From an uncultured Oribacterium sp. (GTDB lineage: Bacteria; Bacillota; Clostridia; Lachnospirales; Lachnospiraceae): 7,111 nucleotides of DNA. Each line of letters starts with the position of its first letter. The stretch's first letter is position 1. The notes beneath the pieces are model-generated. The model worked only from the letters and a program-made list of their open reading frames with translations. It made no database searches and was not told the origin of the DNA. The position numbers and the translations under genes were made by a program. Below are positions 1-6,036 of this stretch, one piece after another. The DNA lies in NCBI GenBank assembly GCA_900772695.1, contig CAAGRO010000311.1:1-7111 (forward strand), written 5' to 3'.

Positions 1-1
1 C

Positions 2-31
2 GAGGAAGACGAGGAGGATGAGGATGAATGA
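2..31 (+). CDS. C-terminal end of upstream protein (probable terminase small subunit), partial
   Basis: Only the last nine codons and the TGA stop are in the window. They read E-E-D-E-E-D-E-D-E, a purely acidic tail, in the frame that starts at base 2. The stop overlaps the terminase start in an ATGA arrangement (28-31), the same junction type seen twice more in this operon, which supports a real coupled upstream gene. A small terminase subunit is expected directly before a GpA-type large subunit, as with Nu1 before A in lambda, so that is the likely identity, but it rests on position alone. Any other early packaging gene with an acidic tail would look the same here. Confidence 0.6.
   Translation, partial: EEDEEDEDE
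11..25 (+). promoter_or_regulatory. Ribosome binding site of the terminase gene, inside the upstream coding tail
   Basis: GAGGAGG (11-17) lies about 10 bases before the ATG at 28, and a weaker AGGA (21-24) lies nearer. Both are made of the GAG/GAT codons of the upstream acidic tail. ATGs at 18 and 24 are in other frames and open only short reading frames, so the 28 start is the productive one. Confidence 0.6.
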
Positions 32-1872
32 GTCAGCGGAGCCGGTCACGGATTAAAACGGCGAAACTGTTTGAGCGCGTCGTTCGGCGCTGCCTGCAGG
101 TACAGAAGGTGCAGACAGTATCCGAATGGGCAGAGCAGAACAGAGTCCTGGATGATTCGAACAGCCTCGCCGGTAAATGGTCAAACGACATCACACCATA
201 TCTGAACGAGATCATGGACACATTCAACGATAAATACATCCGGAATGTGATTCTGTGCAAGGGATCGCAGCTCGGCGGAACCGAGGCGATCCAGAATATC
301 GCATACTACATCGTCGACCGCACACCAGCGCCGACGATGTTCGTATATCCATCGGACGACCTCGCGAAGTCGGTATCGAACGACCGCCTGAAGCCATCCA
401 TCCGGCTGATTCCGAATCTGCGAAAGCTGTTTCTCGAGAACCAGTCGAAGGAGCTTGAACTCAAGTTCCGAAACATGAAGATCTATCTACGCGGTGCCGG
501 ATCACCGTCGAAGCTGGCATCGACGCACATCAAGTATCTGTTTTTCGATGAGATCGATAAGATGCCGGGGGCATCGACGAAGGAGGCGAGTCCGTACGAC
601 CTCGCGACGGAGCGAACGAAAACGTTCAGACCGCAGCAGAAGGTGTATGAGATCTCGACGCCGACGCTGAAGACGAACTACATCTGGAAGCACATGTCAG
701 AAGCCGATGAGATTCGGCATTATTTCTGCAGATGCCCGCACTGCGGTGAGGAGATCGAGCTGAAGTTTAAGCAGATCCACTGGAGTGAGGATAAAGAGAA
801 CGCGATGTCGAATCATGAACGTGCAGCGACGGCGGAGTACATCTGCCAGGAATGTGGGTGCGTGATCACGGACGCCGACAAGCCAAAGATGCTGCGTGAG
901 GGCCGCTGGAAGGTGGTCAGCAAGCGGGGCGTCGGACGCGCGAAGAGCGTCGGATACTGGATATCGTCGGTATACTCGCTGTTTCTGAAGTGGTCCGATA
1001 TCGCCGAGGAATTCCTGAATGATAAGGACGACCCGGAGAAGCTGCAGAACTTCGTGAACTCATGGCTCGCAGAGCCGTGGGAAGACACGCAGCTGAAGAC
1101 AAACGAGGATCTCGTGATGGAGCGGCAGACGGATGTCGAGCAGTACACGGTGCCGGAGTGGGCGAAGATCATCACCGGCGGCGTCGATGTGCAGGAGACA
1201 TCGCTCTACTACACGATCAGAGCGTGGGGGGATTACACGACCTCGCAGTGCATCGCACATGGCCAGGTACTCTCGTTTGCTGAGATCGAAGAAGTAATGA
1301 ATCTGCAGTACGAGAAGCTGTCCGGCCAGAAGATGGTGGTCTCCATGTGCCTGATCGATTCCGGTTACAGACCGGACGCGACTTATGATTTCTGCATCAA
1401 CAATGCAGACTGGTCGATGCCGGTCAAGGGTTCATCGAATCCGATGAATGACCGGTACCGGATCTCGAAGATCAACAAGGAAGGCAGCAGGGTCAGCGGG
1501 ATGCCGTTGGTTATCGTGGACGGCGATCAGATAAAGGACTCGATCGCGGCCAGGATGAAGAGAGAAAACGGAACCGGTTCATGGATGGTCTACAAGGGCT
1601 GCGACAGCAACTACGCGCAGCAGGTAACTGCTGAGCAGAAGGTGAAGACGAAAAAGAACGGAGTGGTGCGTGATACATGGGTGCTGAAAACATCGCATGC
1701 AGACAACCATTACCTCGACTGTGAGGTCTACGCGATGACGGCTGCGGAGATCATGGGCGTCCGTTCACTGCATCTTCAGAGCGTAAGAGAAGAAGAGCAG
1801 CAGCGACCGGAGCCGATACCGACGCCGGAGGAGAACTGGATTCAGAAAAATGAGAACTGGATGGGAGATTAA
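28..1872 (+). CDS. Phage terminase large subunit, GpA family (ATPase-nuclease DNA packaging motor)
   Basis: This is the motor that cuts concatemeric phage DNA and pumps it through the portal into the prohead. At 614 residues it is close to lambda gpA (641). The ATPase half has a Walker A-like loop at residues 78-86 (KGSQLGGTE), Walker B LFFDE at 171-175 and a coupling-type STPT at 210-213. Two CxxC pairs (C236/C239 and C273/C276) suggest a zinc-binding insert between the halves. The nuclease half offers acidic metal-ligand candidates: D387 in GGVDVQ, D444 in LIDSG and D564 in HYLDCE. The N-terminal SEWAEQNR and ITPYL segments are typical of GpA proteins. The start overlaps the upstream stop by ATGA. 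GpA enzymes usually act at cos-type sites; no cos site is visible here. The loop lacks the usual GKT lysine, with K78 a possible substitute. The family call is firm; residue roles are by analogy. Confidence 0.96.
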   Translation: MSQRSRSRIKTAKLFERVVRRCLQVQKVQTVSEWAEQNRVLDDSNSLAGKWSNDITPYLNEIMDTFNDKYIRNVILCKGSQLGGTEAIQNIAYYIVDRTPAPTMFVYPSDDLAKSVSNDRLKPSIRLIPNLRKLFLENQSKELELKFRNMKIYLRGAGSPSKLASTHIKYLFFDEIDKMPGASTKEASPYDLATERTKTFRPQQKVYEISTPTLKTNYIWKHMSEADEIRHYFCRCPHCGEEIELKFKQIHWSEDKENAMSNHERAATAEYICQECGCVITDADKPKMLREGRWKVVSKRGVGRAKSVGYWISSVYSLFLKWSDIAEEFLNDKDDPEKLQNFVNSWLAEPWEDTQLKTNEDLVMERQTDVEQYTVPEWAKIITGGVDVQETSLYYTIRAWGDYTTSQCIAHGQVLSFAEIEEVMNLQYEKLSGQKMVVSMCLIDSGYRPDATYDFCINNADWSMPVKGSSNPMNDRYRISKINKEGSRVSGMPLVIVDGDQIKDSIAARMKRENGTGSWMVYKGCDSNYAQQVTAEQKVKTKKNGVVRDTWVLKTSHADNHYLDCEVYAMTAAEIMGVRSLHLQSVREEEQQRPEPIPTPEENWIQKNENWMGD

Positions 1873-1876
1873 ATAA

Positions 1877-2128
1877 ATGGCAGATACTACGAACAACATA
1901 AACGAAGATCAGCTCGGAAAGACGCCGGCAGAGCAGCTGAAGGTCGTGAAGGACGCCATCTATGCGATCATGGTCGGTGGCCAGTCCTATAAGATCGGCT
2001 CGCGTCAGCTTACGAGAGCAGATCTCGCGCAGCTCAGAGCCATGAAGAAGGAACTCGAGGCCGAAGCTGCGCAGGAACAGACAGATATTTTCGGCGACAC
2101 ATTCGTCGGGGTTTTTGATGGGAGATAA
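1877..2128 (+). CDS. gpW-like head-to-tail connector protein
   Basis: This 83-residue protein lies between terminase and portal, exactly where lambda has W. gpW-family proteins join the portal ring after packaging and help seal the head for tail attachment. Residues 17-39 look like a helix (AEQLKVVKDAIYAIMVGG), followed by a short beta-type turn QSYKIGSRQLTRADL (36-50) and a charged helix rich in K and E to about residue 67. This helix-hairpin-helix layout, with the Y-x-I-x-x-R-x-L-T-R-A-x-L pattern, resembles the gpW/DUF6148 group of small proteins. The last 15 residues (DIFGDTFVGVFDGR) form a distinct tail. The gene begins 4 bases after the terminase stop, with GGGAGA at 1863-1868 as ribosome binding site. 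The gpW-like role is inferred from size, pattern and position. Confidence 0.8.
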   Translation: MADTTNNINEDQLGKTPAEQLKVVKDAIYAIMVGGQSYKIGSRQLTRADLAQLRAMKKELEAEAAQEQTDIFGDTFVGVFDGR

Positions 2129-2131
2129 GCG

Positions 2132-3583
2132 ATGGCGAATATCTTAGACAATTTTATCGGGTGGCTGTCTCCGGAAGCTGCGTATAAGCGGCAGGCGTAC
2201 AGAAACGCGCTCGAGCTTCAGAAGGGCTACGATGCGGGCACCTACTCAAAGCAGAACCAGAACTGGCGAGTGTTCAACGAGTCGGCAGAAGCTGAGGACT
2301 GCTGGAATCGTGACGTCGTGAGAGCGAGAGCCAGAGACCTGGAGAAGAACTCGGACGTGATGAACTCCGTCATCGGAGCTTATAAGCGAAATGTATTCGG
2401 ACGGGGCTATCGGCTCAGGTCCATGACAGGCGATGAGAGCCTGAACGAGGAGCTCGAGAAGGAATGGCTCAAGTGGTGCAAGAAGAGAAACTGCGATGTC
2501 ACTGGAACGCAGAACCTCGACCAGATGCTGCGCATGTGCGTCGAGCGAAAAAAAATCGACGGCGGCGTCATCCTGCTGAAGCGGTACACATCGGAGGGCA
2601 TGGTTCCATTCCAGCTCCAGGCACTGGAGGTCGACGAGCTCGACACACTGGCATCCACGCCTGGCCAGAAGGGAAACAAGGTGGTCGGAGGCATCGAATA
2701 CAATGCCTGGAATAAGCCGGTCGCCTATTTCTTCCGGAGATACTCGACGGACGGCTACACCGTGGAGAACACGGAACGCGTCGACGCGAAGGATGTCATC
2801 TTCATGTACTCAAAGCGCAGGCCGTCGCAGATCCGGGAGATGTCCGACATGTCGCCGACCATCACGCGGATCCGCGACATCAACGAGTTCATTCAGTCCG
2901 TATCAGTGAAGGAACGAGTGCTGGCATGCCTGTCAGTATTCATCAAGCGGGCGCTCCCGCCATCACTTGGACGGTCAAACCTCGCAGATGGCGGAAATGG
3001 TGAGCGGTATCAGGGCAAGATGCTGACGCCTGGCATGATCCAGTATCTGAATCCGGGCGATGAAGTGCAGACCGTTATTCCGGTCGGCGCTGCGACCGAT
3101 GCGACGCAGTTCATCAAGCAGCAGATGCGGATGACCGGATCCGGGCAGGGGCTGTCCTACGAGACGGTTTCGAGGGATATGTCCGAATCGAATTACTCAT
3201 CCGCGCGTCAGGGCGTCATCGAGGACGAGATGACCTATCAGGAAGACGTCGAGATGCTGACGGACACGCTCGACGAGATCTATGAGACATTCGTGATCTC
3301 GTGCGTGCTGTCCGGCGTAGTACAGATCCGAAACTTCTGGACAGAGAAGGAAAGCTATCTCGAGCACAAGTGGATCAAAGCGCCGAAGAAGTGGATTGAC
3401 CCGGCGAAGGAAGCAAACGCCAATAAGACCGCGCTGCAGACCGGAGAGAAGACATTCGCCGAGCTCGCTGCCGAGAACGGCCGTGACTGGAGAGAGCAGA
3501 TCGACGAGATGGCCGAAATCAAGGAATATGCAACCCAGAAGGGCGTCATAGTAGGAGGGATGATCAGTGGAGACACGAAATAA
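2132..3583 (+). CDS. Phage portal protein, lambda gpB family
   Basis: The portal forms the ring at the capsid vertex through which DNA enters and leaves; it nucleates prohead assembly and docks the terminase. The 483 residues carry three lambda-family signatures. Residues 67-96 include ARDLEKNSDVMNSVI and NVFGRGYRLR, the conserved segment before VxGxG. Residues 342-361 read SYETVSRDMSESNYSSARQG, the near-invariant portal motif. Residues 419-472 carry WIDPAKEANA, then LQTGEKTFAELAAENGRDW, the typical C-terminal segment. Lambda gpB is 533 residues, so this is a somewhat short member. It starts 3 bases after the gpW-like gene, with GGGAG at 2120-2124. Its last 17 bases overlap the protease start. 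There is no sign of truncation. Lambda gpB is itself cleaved near its N-terminus; whether that happens here cannot be read from the sequence. Confidence 0.96.
   Translation: MANILDNFIGWLSPEAAYKRQAYRNALELQKGYDAGTYSKQNQNWRVFNESAEAEDCWNRDVVRARARDLEKNSDVMNSVIGAYKRNVFGRGYRLRSMTGDESLNEELEKEWLKWCKKRNCDVTGTQNLDQMLRMCVERKKIDGGVILLKRYTSEGMVPFQLQALEVDELDTLASTPGQKGNKVVGGIEYNAWNKPVAYFFRRYSTDGYTVENTERVDAKDVIFMYSKRRPSQIREMSDMSPTITRIRDINEFIQSVSVKERVLACLSVFIKRALPPSLGRSNLADGGNGERYQGKMLTPGMIQYLNPGDEVQTVIPVGAATDATQFIKQQMRMTGSGQGLSYETVSRDMSESNYSSARQGVIEDEMTYQEDVEMLTDTLDEIYETFVISCVLSGVVQIRNFWTEKESYLEHKWIKAPKKWIDPAKEANANKTALQTGEKTFAELAAENGRDWREQIDEMAEIKEYATQKGVIVGGMISGDTK
3553..3559 (+). promoter_or_regulatory. Strong ribosome binding site selecting the GTG start of the protease
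   Basis: AGGAGGG lies 7 bases before GTG at 3567, an optimal spacing. An ATG at 3560 belongs to the portal frame. The first ATG in the protease frame (3594) has only aaagcgcgaa before it, so the GTG is preferred. The site is embedded in portal codons for VGGM. Confidence 0.75.
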
Positions 3584-4181
3584 AAAGCGCGAAATGAGCG
3601 GGCGTCTCGAAAGAACGTTCGCGATGCAGACACGGCAGATCGACGAAGAGAAGAGGACCGCAGAGCTCTCATTCAGCTCAGAGGAGCCGTACAACCGATG
3701 GTGGGGGACAGAGATTCTCGACCATTCAGAAGGCTGCGTGGACCTCGTAAGGCTGCAGGAAATCGGCTGCATGCTCTTCAACCACAATAGAGACAAGGTG
3801 ATTGGCAAGGTGCTGGCCTGCTCCATCGAGGGAAACAGAGGTGTGGCAACTGTACAGTTCGATGAGGATGCGGAGTCCGATGTGATTTTCCAGAAAGTGA
3901 GAGGCGGATCGCTGAAGGGCGTCTCCGTTGGCTACCAGGTGGAGATCTGGGAGGAGGTCGCAGCGAATAAGAAGTCAGCCGACGGAAGATTTAAGGGTCC
4001 GGTTTCCATCGCGAAGAGATGGATGCCATACGAGATATCCATCGTATCTGTACCGGCGGATTACACCGTCGGCGTCGGACGTTCCGCAGAGGAACCTGAA
4101 AACATGGGAAGGTCGATCGGTTTCTTCAGCCGACAGCTTCAATACAACAGAAACATTTTAAACAATGGAGGTAAGAAATGA
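3567..4181 (+). CDS. Prohead maturation protease, HK97/U35 family
   Basis: This serine protease of the herpesvirus-assemblin-like fold cleaves scaffold or delta segments inside the prohead before DNA packaging. The 204 residues match the family layout. RWWGTEILDH (44-53) and VDLVRL (58-63) lead to LFNHNRDKVIGK (70-81), with H73 as the likely catalytic histidine. GSLKGVSVGY (114-123) follows, with S120 as the likely nucleophile. The C-terminal EISIVSVPADYTVGVGR (156-172) is the conserved EiSlv-x-x-PA block. A GTG start at 3567 is chosen because AGGAGGG lies 7 bases upstream; a start at M10 (3594) has no such site. The gene overlaps the portal by 17 bases and the capsid gene by 4 (ATGA). Only about 32 residues follow the protease core, so no Nu3-like scaffold is nested at its end. 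The third catalytic residue is not identifiable by eye. Confidence 0.93.
   Translation: METRNKKREMSGRLERTFAMQTRQIDEEKRTAELSFSSEEPYNRWWGTEILDHSEGCVDLVRLQEIGCMLFNHNRDKVIGKVLACSIEGNRGVATVQFDEDAESDVIFQKVRGGSLKGVSVGYQVEIWEEVAANKKSADGRFKGPVSIAKRWMPYEISIVSVPADYTVGVGRSAEEPENMGRSIGFFSRQLQYNRNILNNGGKK
4167..4171 (+). promoter_or_regulatory. Ribosome binding site of the major capsid gene in an AT-rich leader
   Basis: GGAGG lies 6 bases before the ATG at 4178. The preceding 30 bases (about 4138-4166) are much richer in A and T than the rest of the window and show no obvious stem, which should leave the start open to ribosomes. This fits a gene whose product is needed in hundreds of copies per virion. 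Confidence 0.7.
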
Positions 4182-5683
4182 ACAGAGAACAGATGCTGGC
4201 AAGACAGCAGGAGATTCTCAACGCAGCACAGGCTGAGGAGAGAAATCTGACACCAGAGGAGCAGTCCGAGTTCGACGATCTGCAGAGACAGATCGATGCA
4301 CTCGAGCCGGACGCAAATCCAGCCCAGGGCGGCACACAGAGAGGACTCGGCACCGAGAGTGAGAGCTCGCAGGCAGCGCAGAGAGCTGTCGAGAACGAGC
4401 GCAGCAGAGTAGCGCAGGTAACTGCACTCTGCAGAGAGTTCGATATGGATCCGGCGCAGTACATCAACGACGGCTCCTCCATCGAGCAGGTGAGAGCAGC
4501 CGTTATCGAGAATATGAGACGGACGCACGCGCCGATGGGCGCAAGAGTGACCCAGGATGAGGGTGACCGATTCCGCGCAGCAGCCGCAGACGGTATCGTA
4601 TTAAGATCCGGTGCAACGGTAGAGCATGCAGCAGAGGGCGCTGAGTCCTTCAGAAACATGGACCTCCGCGCACTCGGTCAGGAGTGCCTCATCAGAGCCG
4701 GCGAGGATGCAACAAGAGTTCGTGGCATGTCTTCGGACGAGGTTTTCGATGCACTGACAAGACAGGCGTACAATCCGACCGCAGCATTCCCGGCGATCCT
4801 GGACGCAGCAGTGAACAAGTCCGTGGTGGAGATGTACCAGCACGCGCCGACCACATTCCAGCTGTGGGTAACCGAGGGATCGAAGAGCGACTTCAAGGAG
4901 TCTAAGGACCACGAGTACGTGATCAACAGTGTCGGTGATTTCGAGGAGGTTCCGGAGAACGGCGAGCTGAAGAACTCCGTACCGGAGACTGAGCTTCTGC
5001 CGACATCAAAGCTGAAGACCTACGGTCGTCAGTTCAGCATGACCCGTCAGGCATTCATCAACGATGACATCGGTATCGTGACCCGTATGCCGGGCCTCTA
5101 CGCTGTAAAGGCGAAGAAGACCATCGACAAGCTCGTCTACAAGACAATCATGGACAATGAGAAGATCTTCGATGGCAAGACCCTGTTCCATGCGGATCAC
5201 AGCAACGTGATTGCATCCGGAACCGCGCCGACTGTGGCATCCATCCAGAAGATGATCCTCACCATGCAGCTGCAGAAGGATCAGTTCGGTGAGCCGATCT
5301 ACGTGACACCGAGACACATCATCGTGCCGGTAGGCTACGGCTTCGACCTCTATACGATCCTGCACTCTGCACAGGTGCCGGGCAGCAACAACAACGACAA
5401 GAACGCGCTTGCGAACCTGAACTACCCGCTCGATGTGATCGAGTCACCGTATCTCAATTCTATGGCCGGCACCGGTAACATTCCGTGGTTCATCGTTGCT
5501 GACCCGATGAGCGCACCGTCGATCGGCGTCGATTACCTGAACGGCAAGAAGGTTCCGACCGTGAGACGCATGGAGGCAGCAGGCACACTCGGATTCGTCT
5601 GGGATGTGTACATCGATGCAGGCATCTGGGTACGTGACTTCCGTGGTATCGTGAAGAACCCGGGCGCAAAGCTCACCATTTGA
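4178..5683 (+). CDS. Major capsid protein with N-terminal scaffold-like segment, Mu gpT-like core
   Basis: This is the main shell subunit. The 501 residues fall into two parts. Residues 1 to about 125 are polar and probably helical: MLARQQEILNAAQAEERNLT, then EEQSEFDDLQRQIDALE, and a G/S/Q-rich linker near 48-68. This resembles the delta (internal scaffold) domain of HK97-type capsid proteins. The core carries LKTYGRQFSMTRQAFINDD (279-297) and DGKTLFHADHSNV (332-344), hallmarks of the Mu gpT major-head family, and ends in a hydrophobic VWDVYIDAGIWVRDF block (474-488). DEGDRFRAAAADG (127-139) may mark the boundary where the upstream protease cuts, but I cannot place the site. Arginine codons are mostly AGA and CGT/CGC, with CGG and CGA each seen about once, unlike the terminase; this fits high expression. 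Two stops occur in tandem (TGATGA). Capsid identity is firm; gpT kinship is likely; scaffold removal is inferred. Confidence 0.93.
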   Translation: MNREQMLARQQEILNAAQAEERNLTPEEQSEFDDLQRQIDALEPDANPAQGGTQRGLGTESESSQAAQRAVENERSRVAQVTALCREFDMDPAQYINDGSSIEQVRAAVIENMRRTHAPMGARVTQDEGDRFRAAAADGIVLRSGATVEHAAEGAESFRNMDLRALGQECLIRAGEDATRVRGMSSDEVFDALTRQAYNPTAAFPAILDAAVNKSVVEMYQHAPTTFQLWVTEGSKSDFKESKDHEYVINSVGDFEEVPENGELKNSVPETELLPTSKLKTYGRQFSMTRQAFINDDIGIVTRMPGLYAVKAKKTIDKLVYKTIMDNEKIFDGKTLFHADHSNVIASGTAPTVASIQKMILTMQLQKDQFGEPIYVTPRHIIVPVGYGFDLYTILHSAQVPGSNNNDKNALANLNYPLDVIESPYLNSMAGTGNIPWFIVADPMSAPSIGVDYLNGKKVPTVRRMEAAGTLGFVWDVYIDAGIWVRDFRGIVKNPGAKLTI

Positions 5684-5692
5684 TGATGCCGG

Positions 5693-5699
5693 AAAGGAG
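5693..5699 (+). promoter_or_regulatory. Ribosome binding site of the decoration gene
   Basis: AAAGGAG lies 5 bases before the ATG at 5705, in the 21-base spacer after the capsid gene's tandem TGA stops. This is the longest non-coding gap in the window. The independent strong site fits a product made at levels near the capsid protein. Confidence 0.7.
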
Positions 5700-5704
5700 A
5701 CATT

Positions 5705-6031
5705 ATGACAGCAACATATCTTCAGAGAGGCGAGGCTCTCGACTATAAGAACAGCACAGACGCGCTGATTAAGGCAGGCGATATCGTCACCGTGGGCGCA
5801 AGAATCGGCGTCGCAGGCGCGGATATCCCAGCCGGCGAGACCGGTGCCGTCGAGGTAGAGGGTGTTTTCATCGTTCCGTACGCTGATTCCAGTGCGGCAG
5901 CACTTGGAACTGATGTCTACTGGAATGGAACAGGCGTTACCGCGACGAAGGGTGAGTCAACCACGCCTGCCGGTTACGTGGCAGTTCCTGCAGTAGCAGG
6001 CGATAGCACAGTCGCTATCAAGATCGGCTGA
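5705..6031 (+). CDS. Capsid decoration (cement) protein, DUF2190 type
   Basis: This 108-residue, small-residue-rich protein has no charged helices and alternates short beta-prone segments. Examples are ALIKAGDIVTVGARIGVA (20-37), IPAGETGAVEVEGVFIVP (41-58), GTDVYWNGTGVTAT (68-81) and AGYVAVPAVAGDSTVAIKI (89-107). The pattern of a DIV-x-V-G segment, an IPAGETG-x-V-x-VEGVF segment, a DVYWN turn and a final AGYV block ending in a strand is that of DUF2190 proteins, which sit beside capsid genes. Some of these are known or proposed to trim the outside of the expanded shell as trimers, in the role of lambda gpD. It follows the capsid gene with its own strong ribosome binding site and ends in tandem stops TGATAG. 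In lambda the decoration gene comes before the capsid gene; here it comes after. Family is confident; the decoration role is by analogy. Confidence 0.85.
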   Translation: MTATYLQRGEALDYKNSTDALIKAGDIVTVGARIGVAGADIPAGETGAVEVEGVFIVPYADSSAAALGTDVYWNGTGVTATKGESTTPAGYVAVPAVAGDSTVAIKIG

Positions 6032-6034
6032 TAG
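6002..6034 (+). other. Two mutually exclusive short stems at the decoration/85-residue gene junction
   Basis: GATAGC (6002-6007) is the exact reverse complement of GCTATC (6014-6019), with a 6-base loop. CTATCA (6015-6020) can instead pair with TGATAG (6029-6034), with an 8-base loop; this second stem contains both stop codons of the decoration gene and ends two bases before the next ATG. The shared middle strand means only one stem can form at a time. Six-base stems are common by chance, so function is speculative. Confidence 0.3.
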
Positions 6035-6036
6035 TC

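Noticed and set aside
3135..3144. 10-base palindrome CCGGATCCGG in the portal gene
   Set aside because: It encodes part of the conserved MTGSG segment and has no loop or neighbouring partner. Short palindromes of this size are expected by chance.
3197..3826. 209-codon open frame on the minus strand across the portal-protease junction
   Set aside because: It lies fully antisense to two genes with clear family motifs, has low-complexity S/L/R-rich composition, no recognisable domain and no suitable ribosome binding site context. It is a by-product of codon bias.
4170..4181. Possible programmed frameshift making a protease-capsid fusion
   Set aside because: The bases before the overlap (TAAGAAATGA) do not form a proper X-XXY-YYZ slippery heptamer, no stem follows closely, and the capsid gene has its own good ribosome binding site and ATG.
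4126..4659. 177-codon open frame on the minus strand opposite the start of the capsid gene
   Set aside because: The S/C/A/L-rich translation mirrors repetitive E, Q and A codons of the capsid scaffold segment. No domain or partner gene is visible.
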